Source: Sialis fuliginosa | Lineage: Eukaryota > Arthropoda > Insecta > Megaloptera > Sialidae | Reading direction: 5' to 3' | DNA: 64,000 nucleotides | Assembly: GCA_961205875.1 (NCBI GenBank) | Contig: OY540812.1 | Span: 29,769,098-29,833,097 of the forward strand | Shown here: piece by piece, positions 55,301-64,000 of the stretch | Layout: the number at the start of each line of letters is the position of its first letter | Position numbering within the stretch: the first letter of the stretch is position 1 | Made by a program: the position numbers and the translations under genes | The notes under the pieces: model-generated | Told to the model about the DNA's origin: nothing | The model's input: the letters and a program-made list of their open reading frames with translations, nothing else | Database searches by the model: none

Positions 55301-57345
55301 CACTGGGATATTGTCTGAGACTAGTGAAAAAGTAATCACCTTAAAACTGAGCTTGAATTATCCATTTTCATTTTATGAAGACCGTTTTCTGATATAATAT
55401 ATAATAGATAGAAATAAATTACTTTTGACTAACCCTGTATTAAAGTTTATTACCTACAATGTATTTTTATGTGAAAAGTTGCCTCCCTCTCCTCTCCTGG
55501 TGCAGAATCTAACTACGGTACACAACAAAATCAATAGTATTTTAGATTCATGCAATTATTCTACTATTTTATTCTACTATTATAAATACATTACACAATA
55601 GATACAATACATACACAATATATTTATAGGATTTAAGTAAAATTAAAAATACATTTTTATCTGAAGTATGTTTAATGTTCAGGTCCCAAGTATCCACTTA
55701 CTGTTAATGTTAATTTAATCTGATGAAAGTATTGAAATACTAAAAATGTTAGGCGTGGGGGGGGGGGGCGCGCAAGCTGTCAAAGTTATAAAAAAATATA
55801 GGTATTACTTTTTAAGTTCTAAATGAAAATAATTTTTTTTAAGGAAAGAAATCTCGCCCCCCTGAATAAAATGAAAAGTCGCACCTATGCTTAAAAATAT
55901 TTGACATTTTTGATACATATATATACTTAAATATAAAAATATTTAAAATACTAGTAGGTATTTAATCAGGCGCGCCGGGAGGGGGGGGGGGGGGTGCAAG
56001 GAGGTGTACTTGCATCTTGCATCTCCCTGGTAAAAAAGAAAAAACACATGAAAAAATAAAGAAATACAATTTTTATTTTAAAATTCACTCTTTGAATAAC
56101 AGTTTAAGTCATAGGTGTCCAATCTTTTGAACTTTCTGGGCCGTAGGTCAGAATATAAAACTGATTTTTTAGTCATACTAATTTCAATGCAGGTTTATTA
56201 TTACAAAATTATTATTATTATTTTATTTTTATTTTTTTAATTATCCTCGCGGGCCGCATGTAATTTAATTTTATATATCTAGATGCACCCCCCTGAAACA
56301 AATTCTACCGGCGCGCATGTATTTAATTAAGTACTTAAAAAGTATTTAAATTTTCAATTGAATATACATAAATGGCACAAGTTTGTTTATTTATATAATT
56401 AAATAGAAATATCATTAATGGGTCATTCCATAAATAAAAAATCACTTTTATGTTCAACCTCGAGGATTTTCATGAATTTACAATATGTTATAAAGGCTTT
56501 TATAAGGATAAGTTCCAGAATAATTTTAATTTTTTATAATTATTTATAAAAAAATAAAAAATAAAAAAACTTATTGAGCTAAAAAGTGATTTTTTATTTA
56601 TGGAATGACCCTATCTGAACATTCATTTCAAAATATTTTTATATGACTAGAATACTTTCATAAATAGTGAAAAATGCTACATTGAACTTGCATTAAAAAT
56701 AAGTAAAAAATTCTTACTTATAAAATACACTAGTTATAGAAACTCACCCACTCAATACAACTGTAAGTATTTCTTACAAAAAAATTAACAGAATATGTTG
56801 TATTTATTTATAATTAAATAAGTTTCAAAGTAAAAAAAAATGTAAATCATTAGAACCCTGTAATAATTGAATCCAGCCATGTGTTAATATAATTACAGGC
56901 ACATGCTTTTGTAAATTGAGGTAATACATTTATATAATAAATAGTATAACTTTTCAAATAGTTAAGCTTAAAATACATACTTAAATTATTATTACTTTAC
57001 CACAAAAGGGGAGCTGACAGCTAAGGAGGCTAAGGGGGCCCAGCGCAGAATGTCAAAAAGCTTTTTTTTTAGTTATCGTAAAAAAAACATCGAGAGTTTC
57101 TTAGCAGGAGGGGCCCCCGATAACATGTAGAGACTATGATAATAAAATATATTCTTCTAATTTAACAATTATAAAATGACTCGTTAGTTCAATATTACCC
57201 GTTACAGTATATCACCGTAACCGAAAAATTATTTGTTTATGTTTTTTGACCAGCCAAAAAATGTATCAAATTTATTTGAAATTTCAAAACTTACATTTTA
57301 ATACCTTTCAAACGTTTATGAAGGTAACACTTACTTCAATTCTAT
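55301..57345. other. 3' flank of ankyrin gene 3
   Basis: No gene seen. Holds poly-G tracts (55760 and 55980), a GTCCAATCTTTTGAAC / GCGGGCCGCATG stretch at 56115-56255 that may be a decayed hAT end, the 56420-56611 MITE, and at 57178-57225 text shared with 25050-25095 near the 3' end of ankyrin gene 1 (GTTAGTTCAATATTACC). Confidence 0.5.
56420..56611. mobile_element. Small MITE
   Basis: Ends GGGTCATTCCATAAATAAA and its exact complement over about 30 bp, including AAAAAATCACTTTT. Length 192 bp. Confidence 0.85.
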
Positions 57346-60300
57346 TTACGGATATTGTATAAATTCTTTCATTGCTTCAGGTACATCTTCACCAAAAATA
57401 CTATGTAAATGATCTTTAAGATAATTGACAATATCTGTATTTCTTGTTTCAAAAGCAATCTGCATCACTGTTCTACCGAATATGTCAGTGTCCGTCACTT
57501 TAGATCCTTTCGAAATTAAGTATTTAACTATATTCATATTTTCAAAGTAAACTGCATTATGTAACGCAGTACATCCTTCTCTGTTAACCATGTTTATATC
57601 AGCACCGTGTTCCACTAAATATTGCACCACTTCTATGTTATTTAATTCTGGAGCAATGTATAAACTAGTATTTCCGTTATAATCTTTAGCATTCACATCG
57701 GCTTCATGGTCTACGAGGTATTTAATTATATCATAACGCTGATGTTTTGTTGCTAAATGCAAAGGTGTTTGTCCATCATTATTAACCACGTTTATACCAG
57801 CTCTTTTCTCTATTAGAAACTCTATAATGCTTATATTATTAGATTTAGCTGCAAAATGTAAAGCAGTGCTGTTGTCTACATCTCGCAAATCAATGTCTAC
57901 ACCACAATCTAAAAGGAATTTCAATACATCTAAATTTTGTTCGGAAACATAATGGAACAATGATTCTTTATCGTTTCTAATTGACTTGACATTTGCTCCA
58001 TAACTTACTAAATATCTTAAAGTGTTTATGTCCCCTCTCTTCAGGGCAATGTCCAAAGGAGTCTTCTGATGTTTGTTGATAAGATTAACATCAACAGTTA
58101 GATCAACAAAATATCGTATCACTTCAAAACTATTTTGTCGCACTCCGTAATGCAATACATTGTTATTTTCATTATCAATAATATTTACATCTGCTCCGTT
58201 ATTTACCAAATATTTCACTAAATTATAGCTGCATCCTTCAGCTGCTAAATGTATGGCAGTCACCCCATTCTTATTAATAGCATTAATTTTATTGTTAATA
58301 AGTGTCATTAAATACATTACTGTTTCAAATTTTTGATTTCTAACTGCAGCATGTATTAATGTATTTTCATCATTGTCCTTTACATCAAAGTCAGCTCCTT
58401 TCTCGATTAAATACTGCACATTTAATTTAGAACCAAATTCCGCTGCTGTGTGTAGAACAGAACATCCATGTACATTGACTGCATTCACGTCTAAGTTTTG
58501 TTTTGTTAATATTTTCAATATACGTACATCGTAACGTCGGACTGCGTAATGCAGTACAGTATTGTCATCAATGTCTTTGAGGGTATAGTTAATTCCAAGT
58601 CTCAATAAATATAAAACAACACTGGTACTCCCGGTTGTAACGGCAGAATGTAGAATTGTTGTGTTGTTTAAATTTACAGCATCAATACTCGCTCCTAAAT
58701 CAATTAAACATTTAACTATATACAATCTGTTTAAAGTGACTGCTCTATGTAACACTGTCGAACCATCGATACTTCTTGCATTAATATCAGCACCATTTTC
58801 TATTAAATATCTTATAATATTGATGTGTCCCGACAATACAGCGTAATGCAACACCGACAAGTTATTTGAGTCTTCTGCGTTTATATCAAAACCTCGTTCG
58901 ATTAGAAGTTTTACAATATTTATATTATCTATCTTTACTGCAGCATGTAATGCTGTACAACCTTCATTATCCATTATATTTACATCAGCTCCTCTCTTTA
59001 TTAGAAGTTTGGCGATTTGTAGTTTATTATATCCTATCAAGTAATGCAAGGGAGTATTTCCTTTGCTGTCAGTTGCATTCACGTTAGCTCCATGTTCTAT
59101 TAACAGTTCTACAAGATCTGGTTTACGTTTTTCTACAGCATAATGCAAGGCTGTAGACCCTGCAGTGTTTTCCGCATTTACGTTTATACCTTTTTCTATT
59201 AGATACTTTGCTATTTTAAAGTTGTCTCCATTACCAAGAACATGTAAATATGAATCACCCCTATTATTTGTAATATATACATCAGCTCCAAGGTTAATTA
59301 AAAGTTCTACTATGTCAAATTCACAGGATATTATAGCGTAAAACAAAGGCTTGTTTCCATCATTGTCAAATGTATTTATTAGAGTTCCTTTATTGATTAT
59401 ATATTCACACATATCTTTGTTTCTTCTTTGTACAGCCAAATGAAGTAATGTTGCTCCCCGCTCGTTTATATAATTTACATCGATTCCTTTTCCAACAAAT
59501 AATTTTAAAGCATCTAAATTGTCACTATAAACAGCCGTAAAAGGTATTTTTTCTTTGTCTTTTCCTGCACTTTCTATAGTAGCCCCGTGTTCTATCAAAT
59601 ACACCAAAATTTCAGCTTTATGATACTTGGCTGCAATTCCTAATGCTGACTGACCATTATTGTTAAGAGCATTCATTTCTATCCCTAATTCTGCTACGTA
59701 TTTTAAAACAACAGAATTATAACTACGAGCTGCAACATGAAGACTTGTATTACCTTCATTATCAACTGTGTAAATATTTGCTCCAGATTCAACCAAAAAT
59801 TTAACAATCTCTATATCACCCGAATACAATGAACTATGAAAGACTGTTGTCCCTTGCAAATTTACAGCATTGACATCAGCTGATTTATCAATCAAATACT
59901 TAACAGATTTAATATTACTTCTAATCCTCACGGTCAATGACAGAGGCGTAGCTCCAGAATTATTTTTTGCATTCACGTCCAATCCTAGTTCAATAACATA
60001 TTTGATATTATCAAGATGTACACTATTTGCTACTAAGTGTAGAATTGTGTTATTGTGAATATCTCTTGCATTTATATCTGCCCCTTTATCAACAAAACAC
60101 TTCATAAATTCTAAATTGCTTGTTCTTATAGCATTCAAAATAATACTTTGTCCCTGCGTATCTATAAAATTTACATCAGATCCTTGTTCTAACAAAAATT
60201 TTACAGTATCTTTATTATTGTGCATTAATGCATAATATAATGGTATCTCTCCATAAGTATTACATAAATTTACATTCATTCCATACTTGACTAAAGCTTT

Positions 60301-61371
60301 AACAATAGGCAAGTGTCCATCTTGAGCAGCATTATGTAAAATATCCGCACTTTCATTTTCTGTCCCTCTCAGTTCAAGGAAATAATTCACTATTGCAGAG
60401 TTTTCTCTTTGAACAGCTGATTTTAAAACTGAACCATCCTCATATATAGCATCTGTATCTGCGCCTCTGGCAACAAAATATTTAACCACTTCTACATTAT
60501 TAGATTTGATTGCATTTTCCAATATGATATCACGTCCTTGATCGTTTATATATGGACAAGCTCCAGAACATACAAGAAATTCAATCACATTTAAATCACC
60601 CGTGCAAGTTGCATGATTCAATACTGTATTGTTTGTTTCATCTACGATATTTAAATCTTTCATATTTTCTACTAACATTTTCACTATTTCAAAATTACCC
60701 TCTATGTCAACGGCTGCAAACAATGCTGTCTGGTTGAAATCATTTATAGCACAGATGTCAATTCCACGTTCGATTAAATACGATACAATTTCTTTATTCT
60801 CTACAGATTCGACTGCCAAAAATAATGCCGTCTGTGAATATTTATTTGATGCATTGATATCAACACCAAATTCTACTACACATTTTACTAAATCTTTTAG
60901 GCCTGTTTTAACAGCTGCATGAAGTACAGTGTTACCATTGCTGTCTCTGATATTAAGGTCTACCTTATATTCAACTAATAATTTGATGATATCCAAGTTT
61001 TTCTGTTTAACAGCGCTATGAAGTGCCGATGTATTGTTGACATCTAAAGCATTGATGTCTGCACCTTTATCGATTATAAGTTTTACAATATTTATATCGT
61101 TCGCTGTGATCGCGTAGTGTAGAGGAGTGGATTCTTTGCAATCAAATGTAGTTACATCGGCTCCATGGTTCAGTAAATATTCAATTATGTTTATGTTCTT
61201 AGTTTTAATAGCACAATTTAAAGATAAATCTCCTCTATCGTTTAAGACGTTAATATTAACACCTTCTTCTACAAATGATTTGACATGATTTAGATCACAA
61301 TTTTCAATGGCCTCATATAAGTTTTCAGGACGTTTGTTGTCTGTATTTTCAGTTTCTCTTTTTTGATCCAT
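57346..61371 (-). CDS. Giant ankyrin-repeat protein 3 (1341 aa), full C-terminus
   Basis: One coding exon with an acceptor (TTAACAG) 7 nt before ATG 61371; proposed leader donor at 63854. A polar head (MDQKRETENTDNKRPEN) leads into about 39 ankyrin repeats running without a linker from about residue 18 to 1315 (LLIEHGANVNATDSKG, TALHAAVKIDNINIVKLL). Where genes 1 and 2 have acidic linkers this copy reads straight through as GKGIDVNYINERGATLLHLA. The C-terminus keeps two to three repeats lost from genes 1 and 2 and closes with a non-repeat cap containing HSIFGEDVPEAMKEFIQYP. That suggests this copy represents the ancestral arrangement. No signal peptide, membrane helix or catalytic domain. A single continuous solenoid of this length predicts a long curved binding surface; the ligand is unknown. 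Confidence 0.94.
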   Translation of the reverse strand: MDQKRETENTDNKRPENLYEAIENCDLNHVKSFVEEGVNINVLNDRGDLSLNCAIKTKNINIIEYLLNHGADVTTFDCKESTPLHYAITANDINIVKLIIDKGADINALDVNNTSALHSAVKQKNLDIIKLLVEYKVDLNIRDSNGNTVLHAAVKTGLKDLVKCVVEFGVDINASNKYSQTALFLAVESVENKEIVSYLIERGIDICAINDFNQTALFAAVDIEGNFEIVKMLVENMKDLNIVDETNNTVLNHATCTGDLNVIEFLVCSGACPYINDQGRDIILENAIKSNNVEVVKYFVARGADTDAIYEDGSVLKSAVQRENSAIVNYFLELRGTENESADILHNAAQDGHLPIVKALVKYGMNVNLCNTYGEIPLYYALMHNNKDTVKFLLEQGSDVNFIDTQGQSIILNAIRTSNLEFMKCFVDKGADINARDIHNNTILHLVANSVHLDNIKYVIELGLDVNAKNNSGATPLSLTVRIRSNIKSVKYLIDKSADVNAVNLQGTTVFHSSLYSGDIEIVKFLVESGANIYTVDNEGNTSLHVAARSYNSVVLKYVAELGIEMNALNNNGQSALGIAAKYHKAEILVYLIEHGATIESAGKDKEKIPFTAVYSDNLDALKLFVGKGIDVNYINERGATLLHLAVQRRNKDMCEYIINKGTLINTFDNDGNKPLFYAIISCEFDIVELLINLGADVYITNNRGDSYLHVLGNGDNFKIAKYLIEKGINVNAENTAGSTALHYAVEKRKPDLVELLIEHGANVNATDSKGNTPLHYLIGYNKLQIAKLLIKRGADVNIMDNEGCTALHAAVKIDNINIVKLLIERGFDINAEDSNNLSVLHYAVLSGHINIIRYLIENGADINARSIDGSTVLHRAVTLNRLYIVKCLIDLGASIDAVNLNNTTILHSAVTTGSTSVVLYLLRLGINYTLKDIDDNTVLHYAVRRYDVRILKILTKQNLDVNAVNVHGCSVLHTAAEFGSKLNVQYLIEKGADFDVKDNDENTLIHAAVRNQKFETVMYLMTLINNKINAINKNGVTAIHLAAEGCSYNLVKYLVNNGADVNIIDNENNNVLHYGVRQNSFEVIRYFVDLTVDVNLINKHQKTPLDIALKRGDINTLRYLVSYGANVKSIRNDKESLFHYVSEQNLDVLKFLLDCGVDIDLRDVDNSTALHFAAKSNNISIIEFLIEKRAGINVVNNDGQTPLHLATKHQRYDIIKYLVDHEADVNAKDYNGNTSLYIAPELNNIEVVQYLVEHGADINMVNREGCTALHNAVYFENMNIVKYLISKGSKVTDTDIFGRTVMQIAFETRNTDIVNYLKDHLHSIFGEDVPEAMKEFIQYP

Positions 61372-62155
61372 GGCATATCTGTTAATAGAAAGAATTTAAT
61401 TATAAATGGATTTTAAAACTCGCACCGATCCAAATATAAGTTACTAAATAACATTATGTTTGGGCAATTACGTAGTATTACAAACAACCAAAAAAAATTA
61501 TGTATTAATATTTTCAGTGCAAATTAAATTTTGAAGTTACTACATCATCAAAGGAGATAGAATTTGAGCCAGAGCTGTCATAAAGTTCAAAGTTATGAAA
61601 TAGTAAGTCAGAGTATCGTAAGCGCTATATACACTATTTGGGTATATTTCAGCAATAAATCTATTAACGTATTTAATTTACACAGTTATAAAATAGCACT
61701 GACTAAAAAATCAAATAAACATGGGTCACAAACCAACTTCTCCAGAGATATGAGTGAAATAAAATGAATTACTTTGATAAAACGGTGATGCTAATTTACT
61801 GATAATAACTCAATATATCGCTAAAATTTGGAATAGCTTTTATTTGGTTTTTGGACTTCTGAATTGATTATACCTTTTATTCATTTAAGTACATCCTAAA
61901 CATTTAGATATTTTTCTAAAAACCTGTATAAAAACTGCTTTTCAAAATTATATAATATACCAGTGGTTCCCAAAGTTTGCGCTGCGGTACCATGGGGAGC
62001 CGCGGTAAAACAAAAACTTTCGAAATTCTTTTTCGTTTGAAATGAATGAATTTGTTCATTGTTGCAGTTGTTTGACTTGTTCATATATTAAATTTCTTTT
62101 TGGTGTTATATATACCTAATCTTTTATTTATTTTTATTTCTTATTTATAATATGA

Positions 62156-63480
62156 CTAGCAGTGCCCACGCGGCTTCGCTCGCGTAGACTACGGAATTAT
62201 TGTTTAGGATTTTTGAAAAATATAGTTTAATTAATTAAGTACGAACACGATTAGTTATTATTGTAATAATAATTTATCAATAAACTCAAACGATCAACCG
62301 AGGGAATCCGAATATCTACCGAGTGTAAGCGAATCCAATCTGTTAGTTGTACATCGCTTCGATGCCGCACGACACCATACATTTAATATGTTACCTTTAT
62401 AAATTTATTTTAAGATATTTTCTAAACTATACGACCAAATTGGATGCTGTAAAGGGCAAATTATATCTACATTAAGTACTTATGATGATGAAATCATTTA
62501 TTTCGATAAGGATTAATGTTTTGCAGGTCTTAAGTCCATGTAAACAGAACCCAAATATTTTATGTTTTCTTTGTAACATAAAAGCAGTCATTGTAGCTTA
62601 AATATAAAAGTTAGACATATGGTGTCGCGGACTTTATTGTAGAACTTTTGATTCTACACAATTCTTTAATACATTATTTTGTTCCAGGGTTAGTATATGT
62701 ATAGGTTGCCTCATAACTTTTTGACCAATCAGCGGCTGCGTGGGATGACGTCACCCCGAGGAACCTTTAAACGTTGTTTCATATATTAAGTTTTTTTTCA
62801 AATTATTTCGAATTTTTGGATATTTGTATTTAAAAAAAGTAAATATTATTGTTTATTACACAAGCACAAATTATTACATATAATATTTCTTCATAAAAAT
62901 TTAAAAATGATGTCAGAAATCAATGCTTAAAGAAAATACATTTGTTGGTTACACATAAAGAAACACTTGTTTAAAACTATAATTTATAATAATAACATAA
63001 TAAAAATTTAGATTTAAAACTCAGTACACTATCAATATCAAATGAAAATATTTAAAAACAACTTACAATAAATCAGCTTAACTAAAATAAAGAGTAAATA
63101 TAGTTTGACAGCCATTTATAATGTCAAAGAGTTCCTCACGATGACGCAATTTCCCGTCTCATGCCACTCCCCGCACAGAGTTATGAGGCAACCTTGTACT
63201 TTACTAACCTTGATTTTGTTCTATATTGAACAGTTTAGGCAGCGTATTACAAAACAGCGCGCCGACGGCAAAATTTTTTCCGACTTGATTTACTATTATC
63301 GTCACTGCTTAGTTGTTATGTTACCTAACGTAACAAAATATAGCCTATAACCTGGCCAGAGAATGTACCTATGAATTAAAAAAGAAACCACGTAAATCGG
63401 ATAAGTGGTTCTCGAGTGATAAGGTCACTAACGGACAGACAGACAGACAGAGAGACGTTGAGCTTTATATATATTAAGGA
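62156..63480 (-). mobile_element. Complete non-autonomous Helitron
   Basis: On the minus strand it begins A|TCCTTAATATATATAAAGC with a CTGTCTGTCTGTCC tract. It ends with a GCGAGCGAAGCCGCG hairpin region and CTAG|T. TC at the 5' end, CTRR at the 3' end, insertion between A and T and no target duplication are Helitron hallmarks. It contains no Rep/helicase gene and is itself interrupted at 62695-63213. Confidence 0.85.
62695..63213. mobile_element. MITE nested in the Helitron
   Basis: Inverted ends about 35 bp long containing AGGGTTAGTA and GGTTGCCTCATAACT. Perfect 8-bp duplication TTTTGTTC at 62687-62694 and 63214-63221. Subterminal CCAATCAGCGGCTGCG and TGACGTCA resemble the CAAGGTATATAAAG family, so the two may be related. 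Confidence 0.88.
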
Positions 63481-63854
63481 TTAGTCATGCTTAGACTAGG
63501 GAAGGTCACCATGGGAAAACCTTATATTTTAAAAAGAGCGCTGCGAGTCAAAAAAGTTTGGAAACCACTGTAATATACTATACATAAAAAAATTAAATAA
63601 AAATGCAACAATCGATTGATATTTTTAAATTAAAAATATTTTATCTACGTGATTACCAAAATAGTATGTATTTATTCTATGTCCAATTTTTGTTATTTAT
63701 ATTATCTATGTGGAGACGTCACATTAGGATTAAAAATAAACACACCTTACTTTATGATTTACAATAATAATTAATACATTTCCCTAAAAGTCCTGAATTA
63801 TCGATAAAAATAGATATTAAAAATATATAATCATCTATATTCTATACTACTTAC

Positions 63855-64000
63855 ATTTAGTTACTATCTTGTATTGGTTATTTTCATTTATATTTTGATA
63901 TCACGTACTCAATTAATTAATTAAAATATCTTGTGATAATTTATATAAAAAGGTTTTTACATGAGCACATACAAAAATAAAATGCTAGATTCCGTGGTAT
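63855..64000 (-). promoter_or_regulatory. Candidate leader exon of ankyrin gene 3 (runs off the window)
   Basis: The donor GTAAGTAGTATAGAATA follows AGTAACTAAAT on the minus strand. The exon body reads ACAAGATAGT, close to the ACAAGACAAT of gene 1. Only about 146 bp are visible, so the promoter lies outside. Confidence 0.45.

Larger units (their letters stand above)
61961..63570. mobile_element. hAT-like element split by a Helitron
   Basis: Ends CAGTGGTTCCCAAAGTTTG and the complement of AAGTTTGGAAACCACTG. Perfect 8-bp duplication TAATATAC at 61953-61960 and 63571-63578. Without the Helitron it is only about 285 bp, so it is a MITE. Confidence 0.93.
61379..63854 (-). other. Inferred leader intron of ankyrin gene 3
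   Basis: Acceptor at 61379-61380; proposed donor GTAAGTAGTATAGAATA from 63854 on the minus strand. Almost the whole interval from 61961 to 63570 is one nested transposon stack. Confidence 0.6.

Noticed and set aside
25515-61371. Bacterial (Wolbachia-like) origin of the ankyrin genes
   Set aside because: Each has a eukaryotic acceptor just before the ATG and shares flanks full of insect-type transposons. Ancient transfer cannot be excluded but nothing shows it.

Overview
The window is AT-rich, intron-bearing animal DNA. GT-AG introns, a signal peptide on its own small exon, many DNA-transposon relics (mariner, Tc1-like, hAT-like, Helitron, MITEs, foldback elements) and long low-complexity intergenic stretches point to an arthropod, most likely an insect. 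A sap-feeding hemipteran is my guess, but nothing in the sequence proves the order. No bacterial-type operon, rRNA, tRNA or CRISPR was seen.

Region 1 (about 1-20 kb) holds two galactose mutarotase (aldose 1-epimerase) genes in tandem on the minus strand. The left copy (exons at 2828-2896, 2457-2499 and 1560-1745) starts with a signal peptide and runs out of the window or breaks off. The right copy (seven exons between 19685 and 9864) has no signal peptide, and I could not find its last exon. Their introns are packed with transposons, several nested with perfect 8-bp target duplications. One 3.1-kb inverted-repeat element (16359-19441) carries a spliced gene fragment with a TSO1-like cysteine-rich CXC domain.

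Region 2 (about 20-25 kb and 29.6-45 kb) is gene-poor and made of foldback elements, Helitrons, MITEs and a roughly 300-bp unit that recurs at four places.

Region 3 is the core of the window: three very large paralogous genes on the minus strand (25515-29606, 45333-49478 and 57346-61371). Each encodes about 1350 residues made almost wholly of ankyrin repeats in one coding exon. Each has a 3' splice site 7-9 nt before the ATG and a candidate non-coding first exon 2.5-4.8 kb upstream, so the duplicated unit seems to include promoter, leader exon, intron and coding exon. Copies 1 and 2 carry a fast-evolving acidic linker inside the ankyrin array that copy 3 lacks. Copies 1 and 2 have lost the C-terminal end kept by copy 3. 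Identity among the copies is a mosaic that suggests gene conversion. The function of the family is unknown to me; the architecture implies protein binding by a long solenoid, with no enzymatic, toxin or membrane domain visible.

The last 2 kb, inside the leader intron of ankyrin gene 3, shows a three-deep nest: a hAT-like element containing a Helitron containing another MITE.
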